Shown here in pieces: positions 35,884 to 45,386 of a DNA stretch of 64,000 bases. The notes under the pieces were generated by a model. That model was not told the DNA's origin, did not search any database, and saw only the letters and a list, made by a program, of their open reading frames with translations. How positions within the stretch are numbered: the stretch's first letter is position 1; every line of letters starts with the position of its first letter. Source of the stretch: Methylococcus sp. Mc7 (GTDB lineage Bacteria > Pseudomonadota > Gammaproteobacteria > Methylococcales > Methylococcaceae). The position numbers and the translations under genes were made by a program. The DNA lies in assembly GCF_019285515.1 (NCBI RefSeq), contig NZ_CP079095.1:3380501-3444500 (forward strand), written 5' to 3'.

Positions 35884-35951
35884 CCCGCGGGTCTATTTCC
35901 TTTACGGTTTGTGATACCCTATGAAACTTTATACGATGCTTCGCTTCGACG

Positions 35952-36368
35952 ATGAAAGCGCGAATCAAGTGGGTCGATAACATGGCGTTTCTGGGCGAGT
36001 CCGGCAGCGGCCATGCCGTTCTGATGGACGGACCGCCCGAGAGCGGGGGCCGGAACCTGGGGGTGCGTCCCATGGAAATGCTGTTGCTGGGCATGGGCGG
36101 CTGCACCGCTTTCGACGTCGTCCATATCCTGAAGAAAGGCCGGCACGATGTGCGCGACTGCGAGGTCCATCTCGAAGCCGAACGGGCCGAGACCGATCCG
36201 AAGGTCTTCACGCGGATTCATGCCCATTTCGTGGTCAAGGGAAGGGCGCTGCGGGAAGATGCGGTGAAGCGGGCGATCGAGCTTTCGGCGGAAAAATACT
36301 GTTCGGCGTCGATCATGCTGGGTAAGACGGCGGAAATCACCCACGATTACGAAATCGCCGAAGTATAG
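35952..36368 (+). CDS. OsmC-family protein (YhfA-like)
   Basis: A 138-residue OsmC/Ohr-fold protein. The conserved first Cys lies in LLLGMGGCTAFDVV and the second in AEKYCSASIML, the pair used by the family for peroxide reduction. The overall sequence is closest to the YhfA subgroup, whose exact role is not settled. It ends in a clear Rho-independent terminator at 36399-36424 and has its own upstream region of 68 bp after the small membrane protein gene. Confidence 0.9.
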   Translation: MKARIKWVDNMAFLGESGSGHAVLMDGPPESGGRNLGVRPMEMLLLGMGGCTAFDVVHILKKGRHDVRDCEVHLEAERAETDPKVFTRIHAHFVVKGRALREDAVKRAIELSAEKYCSASIMLGKTAEITHDYEIAEV

Positions 36369-36398
36369 GCTGGCAAGGGCATCGCAGAGTATTTTCGG

Positions 36399-36424
36399 CG
36401 GGCGCGAGCGCCCGTTAATTTTTT
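36399..36424 (+). terminator. Rho-independent terminator after the OsmC gene
   Basis: CGGGCGC (36399-36405) and GCGCCCG (36408-36414) form a stem followed by TTAATTTTTT (36415-36424). It separates the OsmC gene from speD. Confidence 0.8.
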
Positions 36425-36461
36425 GTGGCAGATATTCCTGGCGGGGTCATATCGAAAATTG

Positions 36462-37262
36462 ATGGACAACAAGCTGCAATTACACGGGTTCAACAACCTG
36501 ACCAAATCGCTGAGCTTCAACATCTACGACATTTGCTACGCAAAGTCGGAATCGGGCCAGCGCCGCTACATCGAGTACATCGACGAAGCCTACAGCGCCA
36601 AGCGCCTGACTCAGATACTCACCGACGTCAACGCGATCATCGGTGCCGAGATTCTGAACATCGCGCGCCAGGATTACGAGCCGCAGGGCGCCAGCGTGAC
36701 GATGCTGATCTCGGAAGGGCATGAGGCTCCCGCCGCGATCACCAATTCCGAGTCGCCCGGCCCGATGCCGGAAGCCGTCGTGGCGCATCTGAACAAAAGC
36801 CACATCACGGTACACACTTATCCGGAGAGCCACCCGCATGCCGGCATCAGCACTTTCCGCGCCGACATCGACGTCTCCACCTGCGGCCGCATTTCGCCGC
36901 TGAAGGCACTGAACTACCTGATCCACAGCTTCGAGTCGGACATCGTGATCATGGACTACCGGGTGCGCGGCTTCACCCGTGACATCAGCGGCCAAAAGCA
37001 TTACATCGACCACGACATTACCTCGATCCAGAACTACATCTCCGACGCCACGGCGGACCGGTATCAGATGATCGACGTGAACGTCTATCAGGAAAAGATA
37101 TTCCACACCAAGATGATCCTGAAGGACTTCAATCTCGACAACTACCTGTTCGAGACCGACAAGGACCAGCTGATTCCGGAGGAGCGCACCCATGTGCAGA
37201 AGCAGCTCCAGCGGGAGATGGCGGAAATTTTCTACGGCCGCAATTACAAGCTGCGGCGCTGA
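36462..37262 (+). CDS. speD: S-adenosylmethionine decarboxylase proenzyme
   Basis: A 266-residue enzyme that makes decarboxylated S-adenosylmethionine, the aminopropyl donor for spermidine. It closely follows E. coli SpeD over its whole length, from [13 protein letters not shown] to EIFYGRNY. The self-cleavage site is K112-S113 in [17 protein letters not shown]113 becomes the pyruvoyl group. The start at 36462 (MDNKLQLHG) matches the family; the longer open frame begins inside the preceding terminator. No speE gene is next to it. Confidence 0.97.
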   Translation: MDNKLQLHGFNNLTKSLSFNIYDICYAKSESGQRRYIEYIDEAYSAKRLTQILTDVNAIIGAEILNIARQDYEPQGASVTMLISEGHEAPAAITNSESPGPMPEAVVAHLNKSHITVHTYPESHPHAGISTFRADIDVSTCGRISPLKALNYLIHSFESDIVIMDYRVRGFTRDISGQKHYIDHDITSIQNYISDATADRYQMIDVNVYQEKIFHTKMILKDFNLDNYLFETDKDQLIPEERTHVQKQLQREMAEIFYGRNYKLRR

Positions 37263-37283
37263 GGCTGGGCAAGAAGGGCTTGG

Positions 37284-37306
37284 AAAAACGGGCGCCATTC
37301 GGCGCC
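37284..37306 (-). terminator. Terminator between speD and the GlcF-like gene
   Basis: GGCGCC (37291-37296) and GGCGCC (37301-37306) around ATTC form a stem that extends by four more pairs. On the minus strand it is followed by CGTTTTT, a strong terminator for the GlcF-like operon; on the plus strand a weaker GCGTTTT could also stop speD transcription. Confidence 0.75.
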
Positions 37307-37325
37307 TGTTGCGTTTTCGCGGGGA

Positions 37326-38522
37326 TCAAGCGCGCTGGAGCCGCGCCAGCAGTTGGACCGGGTGGACCACGGGGATATCCGCCCGGCCTTGCAATCCGGC
37401 GCGCAGATGCAGGGCGCAGCCGATGTTGGAGGTCGCCAGGTAATCCGGAGACTCCGCCAGGATGGCTTCCACCGTTTCGGCGCGGATGGCCTCGGCCATG
37501 CGGCGGTGTTCGACCATGTAGCTGCCGGCGGCGCCGCAGCAGCGCCCCTTGTCGGGCAGGATCTTCACTTCGGCGCCGGGAATCCTGCGCAATAGCGCAT
37601 CCACGCTGCTTTCGGTCTTGCAGACGTTGCGCAGTGAGCAGGGAGTGTGAACCAGAATCTTGGCCTCCAGCGGCGCGAGATCCCAGCGTTCGGGGCGGAT
37701 GCGATCGGCCAGGAAGCGGCTGACGTCCTGGACTTTTGCCGAAAGGGTTTCCGCCGCCGGTGTATCGGAATGGTGGCGGTATTCCAACAGGGTCGCGCTG
37801 CAGCCGCTGGCGAATCCGATCACCGCATCCAGCGGCTTCGCGAATGCCTCGATGTTGCGGGACATCAGCGCATGCGCGGCCGCCGCATCCCCGGCATGCA
37901 GGTCCATCGCCCCGCAGCAGGCCTGGTTTCCCGGTACGGTGACGCTGACGCCCAGTCTCGGCAGCAGTTCGAGTATCGCCGTCACCGTGGCCGCATCGGC
38001 CACCGCCGCCGTGCAGCCCAGGAACAGTCCGGCATGGGCGATGGGCTCTCCGGCGGCCGGATGTTCGCCGTACCAGTTTTCCGGGTTTCCGGCGGGCGGC
38101 AGAGCTTTCCAGGCGGAGCCGCCGGGTAGCCGGGCAGCGGCATCGAGTGCCCGCCGTCCCAGGTTCGCCAGCAACGGATGGCGCAGCCCTTCACGCACCG
38201 CGGACGACAAGGCGCGGGCCGCCAAGGACTTGCGGTCTTGCCCCGTCTCGGCTCGGAACCGGTCCATGAGCCGGGCGTAGGGAACCTTGGCCGGACAGAC
38301 GGCTTCGCAATTCCGGCACAGCAGGCAGTCGTCCAGCGGCTTGCGCAAGGCCGCCGTCAAAGGCAGCCGGCCCGAGGCCCAGCCCTGGATCAGGGCGATG
38401 CGGCCGCGGGGGGACTCGTTCTCGTCGGCGGTCTGCCGGTAAGTGGGGCAATGCGGCGAGCAAAGGCCGCATTTGACGCACAGGTCGGCGTCGGCCAGCA
38501 GCGATTCCAGCGACGGGTTCAC
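37326..38522 (-). CDS. GlcF-like iron-sulfur oxidoreductase subunit
   Basis: A 398-residue protein with two 4Fe-4S motifs (CVKCGLCSPHCP near residue 15; CLLCRNCEAVCP near 67) and two C-terminal CCG domains (FLGCTAAVAD, GNQACCGAMD; HTPCSLRN, DKGRCCGAAG). This is the architecture of GlcF, the electron-transfer subunit of glycolate oxidase, but no glcD or glcE gene is adjacent. It may serve another FAD dehydrogenase. GTG start at 38522, 6 bp after the purH stop, so it is the last gene of the dusB-fis-purH operon. Glycolate metabolism would fit a methanotroph making glyoxylate, but this is inference. Confidence 0.85.
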   Translation of the reverse strand: MNPSLESLLADADLCVKCGLCSPHCPTYRQTADENESPRGRIALIQGWASGRLPLTAALRKPLDDCLLCRNCEAVCPAKVPYARLMDRFRAETGQDRKSLAARALSSAVREGLRHPLLANLGRRALDAAARLPGGSAWKALPPAGNPENWYGEHPAAGEPIAHAGLFLGCTAAVADAATVTAILELLPRLGVSVTVPGNQACCGAMDLHAGDAAAAHALMSRNIEAFAKPLDAVIGFASGCSATLLEYRHHSDTPAAETLSAKVQDVSRFLADRIRPERWDLAPLEAKILVHTPCSLRNVCKTESSVDALLRRIPGAEVKILPDKGRCCGAAGSYMVEHRRMAEAIRAETVEAILAESPDYLATSNIGCALHLRAGLQGRADIPVVHPVQLLARLQRA

Positions 38523-38528
38523 GCGCTT

Positions 38529-40091
38529 CTAGTGGCGGAAGTGGCGGATGCCGGTGAAGACCATGGCCATGCCGTGTTCGTCCGCGGCGGCGATCACCTC
38601 GGGGTCCCTGATCGAGCCGCCCGGATGGATCACCGCGGTGACCCCGGCTTCGGCGGCGGCGTCGATACCGTCCCGGAACGGGAAGTAGGCATCGGAGGCG
38701 ACGACCGAGCCCGCCACGCTCAAGCCTTCGTCCTGTGCCTTGATCGCGGCGATGCGGGCGGAGTACACGCGGCTCATCTGGCCGGCGCCGATGCCGACCG
38801 TGCGGAGGTCCTTGCAATAGACGATGGCATTGGACTTGACGAACTTGGCCACCCGCCAGGCGAACTGGAGGTCGCTCAGCTCCCGTTCGGTTGGCGCGCG
38901 CTGGCTCACGACCCGGAAACGCTCGCCGGTCACCCGTTCGATGTCCTTGTCCTGAACGAGCAGGCCGCCGCCGACGCGCTTGAAATCCAGCTCAGGGGCG
39001 GGATCGGCGGGCCAGTCACCGGTGCTCAGCACACGCACGTTGGGCTTTGCGGCCAGAATGGGCAGGGCGTCTTCGGCGACGGCGGGCGCGATGATGACCT
39101 CGACGAACTGGCGCTCGACGATGGCGCGCGCGGTTTCGGCGTCCAGCGTCCGGTTGAAGGCGATGATGCCGCCGAAGGCGGAGGTCGGGTCGGTGGCATA
39201 GGCCAGGTCGTAGGCTTGCGACAGGGTGCCGCCTTCGGCCACGCCGCACGGATTGGCGTGCTTGACGATCACGCAGGCGGGAAGCTCGCCGAAGCCTTTG
39301 ACGCATTCGAGCGCGGCATCGGCGTCCGCGATGTTGTTGTACGACAGCGCCTTGCCCTGCAGCTGGCGGGCCGAAGCGATGCAGCCGGCGGAGACGCCGG
39401 GCTCGACGTAGAACGCCGCGCGCTGGTGCGGATTCTCGCCGTAGCGCATCGGCTGGGCACGGCGGAAGCGCAGCAGCAGCGGGTCGGCGAAGCCCTCATC
39501 CCCTTTGCGGCGGTCAAGGTAGTCGGCAATCGCCGAATCGTACCAGGCGGTGTGGCGGAAGGCCTTGGCCGCCAGGGCGAAGCGGGTGGCGTGCGACAGG
39601 CCGCCGCCGGAGGCTTCCAGCTCGGCTGACACCGCAGCGTAGTCCGAGGGATCGACCACCACCGCAACCGACGCGTGGTTCTTCGACGCCGCGCGGATCA
39701 GCGCCGGGCCGCCGATGTCGATGTTCTCGATGGCGGTCTCCAGGTCGCAACCGGGCTTGGCGACGGCCTGTTCGAACGGATAGAGGTTGACCACGACCAG
39801 GTCGATCGGACGGATGCCGTGTTCGGCCATGACCGCCTCGTCGATGCCGCGCCGGCCGAGGATGCCGCCATGGACCTTGGGGTGCAGGGTCTTGACCCGG
39901 CCGTCCATCATTTCCGGAAAGCCGGTGTAGTCGCTGACTTCGATGGCCGGGATGCCGTGTTCGGCCAGCAGCCTCGCGGTGCCGCCGGACGAGACGATCT
40001 CGACGCCGGCGGCGGCGAGGCGCCGGCAGAATTCCACGCAGCCGGTCTTGTCGGAAACGCTGACCAGGGCGCGGGCGATAGGATTGCTCAT
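38529..40091 (-). CDS. purH: Bifunctional AICAR transformylase / IMP cyclohydrolase
   Basis: A 520-residue enzyme for the last two steps of IMP synthesis. The N-terminal MGS-like cyclohydrolase domain begins [10 protein letters not shown] and contains SSGGTARLL and [14 protein letters not shown]; the larger transformylase domain contains [10 protein letters not shown] and [10 protein letters not shown]. Length is standard. It starts 34 bp after the fis stop, and the GlcF-like gene follows after 6 bp. In Pseudomonas and relatives fis-purH is followed by purD; here the place of purD is taken by the Fe-S protein. Confidence 0.97.
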   Translation of the reverse strand: MSNPIARALVSVSDKTGCVEFCRRLAAAGVEIVSSGGTARLLAEHGIPAIEVSDYTGFPEMMDGRVKTLHPKVHGGILGRRGIDEAVMAEHGIRPIDLVVVNLYPFEQAVAKPGCDLETAIENIDIGGPALIRAASKNHASVAVVVDPSDYAAVSAELEASGGGLSHATRFALAAKAFRHTAWYDSAIADYLDRRKGDEGFADPLLLRFRRAQPMRYGENPHQRAAFYVEPGVSAGCIASARQLQGKALSYNNIADADAALECVKGFGELPACVIVKHANPCGVAEGGTLSQAYDLAYATDPTSAFGGIIAFNRTLDAETARAIVERQFVEVIIAPAVAEDALPILAAKPNVRVLSTGDWPADPAPELDFKRVGGGLLVQDKDIERVTGERFRVVSQRAPTERELSDLQFAWRVAKFVKSNAIVYCKDLRTVGIGAGQMSRVYSARIAAIKAQDEGLSVAGSVVASDAYFPFRDGIDAAAEAGVTAVIHPGGSIRDPEVIAAADEHGMAMVFTGIRHFRH

Positions 40092-40125
40092 TGGGACTCT
40101 TGGGTCGGAAAGGCTGAGAAAATGC

Positions 40126-40416
40126 TTATTCGATGCCGTGCTGCTGCATCTTCTTGCGCAGCGTGCTGCGGCTGAGGCCCAGCAACTGGGCCGCGCGGGT
40201 CTGGTTGTGACAGCAATGCTCGAGCACGGTGCGGATGAGCGGCCGTTCGACTTCGCCCATGACGAGGGTATACATGTCGGTCACGCTGATGCCGTCCAGC
40301 TGTGACAAATAATTGACCAGGGCTGCGCGTACCTGCTCGCTGAGCACCACGGGCGTGTGGGAAGGATCCTTGGCCGGAGATTCGAAAGATTCAAGCAATC
40401 GATTGTCCTGTCTCAT
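40126..40416 (-). CDS. fis: DNA-binding protein Fis
   Basis: A 96-residue nucleoid-associated protein with the C-terminal helix-turn-helix [20 protein letters not shown]. It bends DNA and modulates rRNA, recombination and growth-phase genes. The start overlaps the dusB stop by 4 bp (ATGA), the classic dusB-fis arrangement of gammaproteobacteria, which supports the taxonomic reading of the window. Confidence 0.96.
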   Translation of the reverse strand: MRQDNRLLESFESPAKDPSHTPVVLSEQVRAALVNYLSQLDGISVTDMYTLVMGEVERPLIRTVLEHCCHNQTRAAQLLGLSRSTLRKKMQQHGIE

Positions 40417-41396
40417 GCAGCGGTCTTCTCGAACTGAAACTTCAACAGGGCGTCCACAGCGGAGAGCTGCTGGGGGGCGTTGTCGAGGGAAAAAATCCCC
40501 CGTACCGGCCGATCGTCCAAACCCGGGATGCGGGCGGCGTACCAGCCGATATGTTTGCGTGCGATGCGCACCCCCTGCACCTCCCCATAGAAGGAATACA
40601 GCGCCTCGAGGTGGCCGAGCACGGTGCGGCGTATCTCGTCGAGCGTAGGGGGCAAGGGCTGGCGGCCGTCCTTGAGCCGCGCGGCGATTTCCCGCAGCAG
40701 CCAGGGTCGTCCCCAGGCGCCACGGCCGATCATCACGGCGTCCGCGCCGGTCGATCGGAGCACGGCCTCGGCTTTTCCGGGAGAGTCGACGTCGCCGTTG
40801 GCGATGACCGGAATGCCGATGGCATTCTTAACCTCGGTAATTGTAGAGTATTCGGCTGCCCCCGCAAACCCGCAGGCGCGGGTGCGGCCGTGGACCGTGA
40901 GCGCCCGAATTCCGGCGCTTTCCGCGATTTTGCCGATGGTGACCGCGTTACGGGACGCCGAATCCCAGCCGGTCCTGATCTTCAGGGTGACCGGAACCGG
41001 CACGGCCTGGACCACCGCTTCGAGTATGCTCGCCACCAGCTTCTCGTCGCGCAGCAGAGCCGAACCGGCGGCGACGTTACAGACCTTTTTTGCGGGGCAG
41101 CCCATGTTGATGTCGATGATATCGGCGCCGAGACCGGCGTTGCGGCGAGCCGCCTCGGCCATTTCCCGCGGATCGGCGCCGACGATCTGTACGCTGATCG
41201 GGCCCGGCTCACCGCGGTGGTCTCGCCGCAGCATGGACTTGCGCGTGGCCTGCAAGGCCGGCTTGGCGGCCATCATCTCCGAGACCGCGAGCCCCGCGCC
41301 GAATTGCCGGCAGAGTCTGCGAAAGGGGAGGTCGGTGACGCCCGCCATGGGCGCGAGGATGACCGGGCTGCTGAGGCGGTAGGGTCCGATTTGCAT
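40413..41396 (-). CDS. dusB: tRNA-dihydrouridine synthase B
   Basis: A 327-residue FMN enzyme that reduces uridine to dihydrouridine in tRNA. Typical motifs are VILAPMAGVTDLPFRRLC at the N-terminus, the catalytic Cys in GCPAKKVCNVAAGSALL and HGRTR in the FMN site. The ATG at 41396 (MQIGPYRLSS) fits the family better than an upstream start at 41447. Overlaps fis by 4 bp and lies 88 bp downstream of the acetyltransferase gene. Confidence 0.95.
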   Translation of the reverse strand: MQIGPYRLSSPVILAPMAGVTDLPFRRLCRQFGAGLAVSEMMAAKPALQATRKSMLRRDHRGEPGPISVQIVGADPREMAEAARRNAGLGADIIDINMGCPAKKVCNVAAGSALLRDEKLVASILEAVVQAVPVPVTLKIRTGWDSASRNAVTIGKIAESAGIRALTVHGRTRACGFAGAAEYSTITEVKNAIGIPVIANGDVDSPGKAEAVLRSTGADAVMIGRGAWGRPWLLREIAARLKDGRQPLPPTLDEIRRTVLGHLEALYSFYGEVQGVRIARKHIGWYAARIPGLDDRPVRGIFSLDNAPQQLSAVDALLKFQFEKTAA

Positions 41397-41484
41397 AGCG
41401 GCGGAAAAAAAGCGGGCGAGTTTACCGGGAAGCGCCATCGGTGCCAAGCACTGGTGCCGCCGGCGCCGGCATGGTATGGACGGC

Positions 41485-42333
41485 CTAGCCCAGCTCGTAA
41501 GTGGTGATGCCGAACGTGCGCTCCAGCGGCAGGGAGGGCGCCCGGGGGGTATACATGCGGGCGGTCTCGAACACCCGCCGCATGCCGTGGCGCGCGGCCA
41601 GCTGCAAGGCGGCGGTATTGGGCTCCGGCACGTCGATGAAGATGGAGCCGTTCCCGGCGTGACAGCGGAAGGCCTGCAGCAGGCTCGCCGCGATGCGGGG
41701 CGTGTCGGCGAACAACGGACCGAGCTTGTGGCCCGTGCGGCAAGGGCGGAGCAGCCCGTATCCCGCGATGTCGCCGTCGTCGGAGCGGTAGATCAGGCCG
41801 GTGCACCCTGGCTGCCCGGTCCAGGCGCGCAGGAATTCGTCCCGGCCCCCCGGGAACAGCGCGGCATCGTAGGCCAGGAGTTCCCCGAAGTCGGACGGCT
41901 CCAGCCCGCGTACGGCGGGGTCCGCTTCCAAGGCGGCGGGACCGGTCCATTCGAAACGGATGTTGCGGTGGGCGGTCACGAAGCCCGAACGGGCGTAGCT
42001 GGACTGCCGTTCGATCACGCCGTCCAGGCCGACGGTACGCTCTCCCAGATGCTCCACCGCGGTATGCCAGAGCTTGAGGCCGAAGCCCTTGCCGCGGTGC
42101 TCGGGCCGGACGATGTAGAGCCCGATGAAGCCGAAATCGCCGGGATAGGACACCGCGCTGATGCTCCCCACCGGCTCGTCGCCCAGAAATCCCATGAAAA
42201 ATCCGCCCGGATCCGCGGCGAAGAAACTCGCCGCATCGTGCAGGCCGGGGTTCCAGCCTTCCGCCGCCGCCCAATCCAGCGCCAGCTCCAGCCGCTCCCG
42301 ATCCATTCGTTCGATGTGAAATTTCTGCTGCAT
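41485..42333 (-). CDS. GNAT-family N-acetyltransferase with C-terminal YitH-like domain
   Basis: A 282-residue protein with an N-terminal GNAT domain (acetyl-CoA loop RPEHRGKGFGLKLW, about residues 77-90) followed by a second acetyltransferase-like domain of the YitH/Acetyltransf_18 type. The double-domain layout and length are normal for this subgroup. The substrate is unknown. It lies in the long minus-strand run between dtd (74 bp) and dusB (88 bp); the gaps leave room for separate promoters. Confidence 0.85.
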   Translation of the reverse strand: MQQKFHIERMDRERLELALDWAAAEGWNPGLHDAASFFAADPGGFFMGFLGDEPVGSISAVSYPGDFGFIGLYIVRPEHRGKGFGLKLWHTAVEHLGERTVGLDGVIERQSSYARSGFVTAHRNIRFEWTGPAALEADPAVRGLEPSDFGELLAYDAALFPGGRDEFLRAWTGQPGCTGLIYRSDDGDIAGYGLLRPCRTGHKLGPLFADTPRIAASLLQAFRCHAGNGSIFIDVPEPNTAALQLAARHGMRRVFETARMYTPRAPSLPLERTFGITTYELG

Positions 42334-42407
42334 GACGAATACCTCCGCACACCCCTGGGATGATGATAGCGAACGCAGCGGAAGGGGAATATCCCCCCCG
42401 GAGGGGA

Positions 42408-42854
42408 TCAGCCGGGCGGACAGCGCAGGAGGAAGGTCACGGGGCCGTCATTGACGAGGGAAACCTGCATGTCGGCGCCGAAGCGCCCGGTTGCGACGGG
42501 GGAATGGCGGCGCCGGGCGGCATCCGCCAGGGCGTCGAACAGCCGGCGGCCGGTTTCGGGGTCCGCCGCCGGGGTAAAGCTCGGGCGCATGCCCTTCGCG
42601 GTGTCGGCGGCCAGGGTGAACTGCGAAACCAGCAGCAGGCCGCCGCCGGTCTCGGACAGGCTCAGGTTCATGCGGTCTCCTGTGTCCGGGAACATCCGGT
42701 AGCCGAGCAGGCGCTCGGCCATGCGCGACACCTGGGCTTCGCCGTCGCCGCGCTCGACGGCCACCAAGGCCAGGATGCCCCGGCCTATGGCGCCGACGGT
42801 TTCGCCGCCGACGTAGACGCTGGCCTCAGTCACCCGCTGGATGAGGGCGATCAT
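42408..42854 (-). CDS. dtd: D-aminoacyl-tRNA deacylase
   Basis: A 148-residue enzyme that hydrolyses D-aminoacyl-tRNA and glycyl-tRNA(Ala). It begins [15 protein letters not shown] and has the two active-site motifs SQFTL ([12 protein letters not shown]) and NxGPVT ([12 protein letters not shown]). The start at 42854 matches the family; the ATG lies just after the rhodanese stop, with one base between them, so the two are cotranscribed. Confidence 0.95.
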   Translation of the reverse strand: MIALIQRVTEASVYVGGETVGAIGRGILALVAVERGDGEAQVSRMAERLLGYRMFPDTGDRMNLSLSETGGGLLLVSQFTLAADTAKGMRPSFTPAADPETGRRLFDALADAARRRHSPVATGRFGADMQVSLVNDGPVTFLLRCPPG

Positions 42855-42855
42855 C

Positions 42856-43176
42856 TCAATAGCGGGGCACGGCGGGATCCACTTCCCGCGCCCAGGCGTC
42901 GATGCCGCCGGAAAGATTGACGACCTGCCCGAAGCCCTGGGTCTCGAGGAACTGGGCAACCTGAAAGCTGCGCATACCGTGGTGGCAGACCACGACGGTG
43001 GTCCGGTCGGGATCGAGCTCGCTCAGCCTCGATACGATCTCGCCCATGGGGATGTGCAGGCTGCCATCGATGCGGCAATAGGCGAATTCGTTGGATTCGC
43101 GTACGTCCAGCAGCAATGGGGCGGCCTCGGGCTTGTCGAGGAGTGCTTTGACTTGATGGGGGTCCAGTTGTCGCAT
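42856..43176 (-). CDS. Single-domain rhodanese (GlpE-like sulfurtransferase)
   Basis: A 106-residue rhodanese domain. The persulfide-forming Cys is C64 in the loop [10 protein letters not shown], with DVRESNEF and HIPMGEI upstream as in the family. It transfers sulfane sulfur to an unknown acceptor. Encoded 71 bp after mtkB and 1 bp before dtd on the same strand. The link to its neighbours is not obvious. Confidence 0.9.
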   Translation of the reverse strand: MRQLDPHQVKALLDKPEAAPLLLDVRESNEFAYCRIDGSLHIPMGEIVSRLSELDPDRTTVVVCHHGMRSFQVAQFLETQGFGQVVNLSGGIDAWAREVDPAVPRY

Positions 43177-43247
43177 GGCGGGGAAGGGCGGAGGGGTCCG
43201 CGGCGCACCGCCAAGGACCCCGGTTCGTTGGTTTCGGGAACCCGGCA

Positions 43248-44150
43248 TCAGAATTTGATCCCGCGTTCCTGCGCGGCGCGCAGCACGGTCTGGCCGATCT
43301 GCGCCGGATTCCGGGCGACGTACAGCCCCAAGGCTTCCATGGCGTCCATCTTGGCGCCGGCGGTATCGGCCTCGCTGGAGATGATGGCGCCGGCATGGCC
43401 CATACGGCGGCCCGCCGGCGCGGCGAGGCCGGCGACGAAGCCGATGACGGGCTTCCGCATGTTTTCCTTGGCCCAGCGGGCGGCGGCGACCTCCTGGGGC
43501 CCTCCGATTTCGCCGATCATGACGACGATCTCGGTTTCCGGGTCGGCCTCGAAGGCGCGCAATACGGTGACGAAGTCGGTGCCGTTGATGGGGTCGCCGC
43601 CGATGCCGACCGAGGTGGTGATGCCCAGTCCCACCGCCGCCATCTGTTCGGTCGCCTCGTAATTGAGGGTGCCGGAGCGCGACACGATGCCGACCTTGCC
43701 CTTCTTGTAGATGTGCGAAGGCATGATGCCCACCTTGCATTCGCCCGGCGTGATGATGCCCGGGGTGTTCGGTCCGATCACGATGGAGTCCTTGCCCACG
43801 CGGTAGCGCTGCAACCGGATCATGTCGTGCACCGGGATGCCGTCGGCGATGGTCACGGCGACCCGGATGCCCGCGTCGATGGCTTCCATCAGCGCATCGG
43901 CGTTGAACGGGGGCGGCACGAACACCGCGGAGACGTCGGCGCCGGTGGCGGCCACGGCTTCGGCCACGGTGTCGAATACCGGTAGGTGGGCGAGGTCGGG
44001 GTCGGGATGGCGGGTGCCGCCTTTGCCGGGAGTGACTCCGCCGACCACCTGGGTGCCCATCCGCATGGCGTCCTTGGCGTGGAAGGTGGCGTGCTCGCCG
44101 GTGAAGCCCTGGAAGATGACCTTGGAGTGCTTGTTAACGAATACGCTCAT
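43248..44150 (-). CDS. mtkB: Malate-CoA ligase (malate thiokinase) small subunit / succinyl-CoA ligase alpha-like
   Basis: A 300-residue SucD-type subunit with a CoA-binding N-terminal domain (FQGFTGEHATFHAK, VVGGVTPGKGG) and the phospho-histidine loop GHAGAII in the C-terminal half. With MtkA it makes malyl-CoA from malate, ATP and CoA in the serine cycle. Sequence alone does not fully separate MtkB from succinyl-CoA ligase alpha; the neighbouring malyl-CoA lyase gene makes the malate role much more likely. It starts 5 bp after the mtkA stop. Confidence 0.88.
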   Translation of the reverse strand: MSVFVNKHSKVIFQGFTGEHATFHAKDAMRMGTQVVGGVTPGKGGTRHPDPDLAHLPVFDTVAEAVAATGADVSAVFVPPPFNADALMEAIDAGIRVAVTIADGIPVHDMIRLQRYRVGKDSIVIGPNTPGIITPGECKVGIMPSHIYKKGKVGIVSRSGTLNYEATEQMAAVGLGITTSVGIGGDPINGTDFVTVLRAFEADPETEIVVMIGEIGGPQEVAAARWAKENMRKPVIGFVAGLAAPAGRRMGHAGAIISSEADTAGAKMDAMEALGLYVARNPAQIGQTVLRAAQERGIKF

Positions 44151-44155
44151 GGCTG

Positions 44156-45325
44156 TTATCCCTTGACGATGGCGACGGCCTTGGCCGCCGCGTCATCCAG
44201 ATTTTCCGCGGTGATGAAGGAAAGGCCCGATTCGGCCAGGATCTTGCGGCCCTCGTCGACGTTGGTGCCGGCCAGGCGCACGATCAGCGGCACCTTGATC
44301 TGCAGGCTGTCGCAGGCCTGGATCAGGCCCTTGGCGATCCAGTCGCAGCGGTTGATGCCGGCGAAGATGTTGACCAGGATGCACCGTACATTGGGGTCTT
44401 CCAGCACGATGCGGCAGGCGTTGGTCACCTTTTCCGGCGAGGCGCCGCCGCCCACGTCGAGGAAGTTGGCCGGCCGGCCGCCGTGCAGGGTGATGGCGTC
44501 GAGGGAAGCCATGGCGAGGCCGGCGCCGTTGACGATGCAGCCGATGTCGCCGTCGAGCGCGATGTAGTTGAGGCCGTGGCCGGAGGCTTCGACCTCTTTC
44601 GGATCTTCCTCGGCCAGGTCGCGCATCTCGGTGATGACGCGCTGGCGGTAGAGGGCGTTGTCGTCGAAATTGAACTTGGCATCCAGGACCATCAGCGATT
44701 CCTCGCTTTCACCGACCACCGCCAGCGGGTTGATCTCGGCCTGCAGCGCATCCTTGTCGCGCATGCAGCGGTAGATGGCTTTCATCAGCCGGACGGCCTG
44801 GGGCATCAGTTTGCCCTTCAGCCCGATCGCCGTGGCGACCTTGCGGCACTGGAAATCCAGGAGGCCGATGGCCGGATCCACGACTTCCTTGACGATTTTC
44901 TCCGGCGTTTCCTTCGCGACCTCCTCGATTTCCATGCCGCCCTCGCTGGAGGCGATCAGGGTGATGCGCTGATTGCCCCGGTCGATCACGAAGCCCAGGT
45001 AGTATTCCTTCTTGATATGGCTGGCCTGTTCCACCCACAGGCGCTGGACCAGCGAGCCTTCCGGGCCGGTCTGGTGGGTGACGAGGTGGCTGCCGAGCAT
45101 GGCGTCGGCGTATTGGCGGACTTCCTCGATGGAGTTGGCAACCTTGACGCCCCCGGCCTTGCCGCGGCCGCCGGCATGGATCTGCGCCTTGACCACCCAG
45201 CGGCTGCCGCCGATCTCCTCGGCAACGCTGGCGGCCTGGGCGTCGGAATAGGCGACGGCGCCGTTGGGCACGGGCACGCCATAGGTCTTGAGCAGCTCCT
45301 TGGCCTGGTACTCATGGATATTCAC
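44156..45325 (-). CDS. mtkA: Malate-CoA ligase (malate thiokinase) large subunit / succinyl-CoA ligase beta-like
   Basis: A 389-residue ATP-grasp subunit: MNIHEYQAKELLKTYGVPVP, then AQIHAGGRGKAGGVK and the ligase-CoA C-terminal domain with NIFAGINRCDWIAKG and VPLIVRLAGTN. The GTG start at 45325 has GAGGAG eight bases upstream. It forms the enzyme with MtkB. Codirectional with mcl, 61 bp downstream of it. The sequence around the substrate loops is closer in my reading to serine-cycle MtkA than to E. coli SucC. Confidence 0.88.
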   Translation of the reverse strand: MNIHEYQAKELLKTYGVPVPNGAVAYSDAQAASVAEEIGGSRWVVKAQIHAGGRGKAGGVKVANSIEEVRQYADAMLGSHLVTHQTGPEGSLVQRLWVEQASHIKKEYYLGFVIDRGNQRITLIASSEGGMEIEEVAKETPEKIVKEVVDPAIGLLDFQCRKVATAIGLKGKLMPQAVRLMKAIYRCMRDKDALQAEINPLAVVGESEESLMVLDAKFNFDDNALYRQRVITEMRDLAEEDPKEVEASGHGLNYIALDGDIGCIVNGAGLAMASLDAITLHGGRPANFLDVGGGASPEKVTNACRIVLEDPNVRCILVNIFAGINRCDWIAKGLIQACDSLQIKVPLIVRLAGTNVDEGRKILAESGLSFITAENLDDAAAKAVAIVKG

Positions 45326-45386
45326 GGACGATCTCCTCGTTCAATTCAAAGTGTGCATCGCGCGACACGCTGGCGATTTCTCGCCC

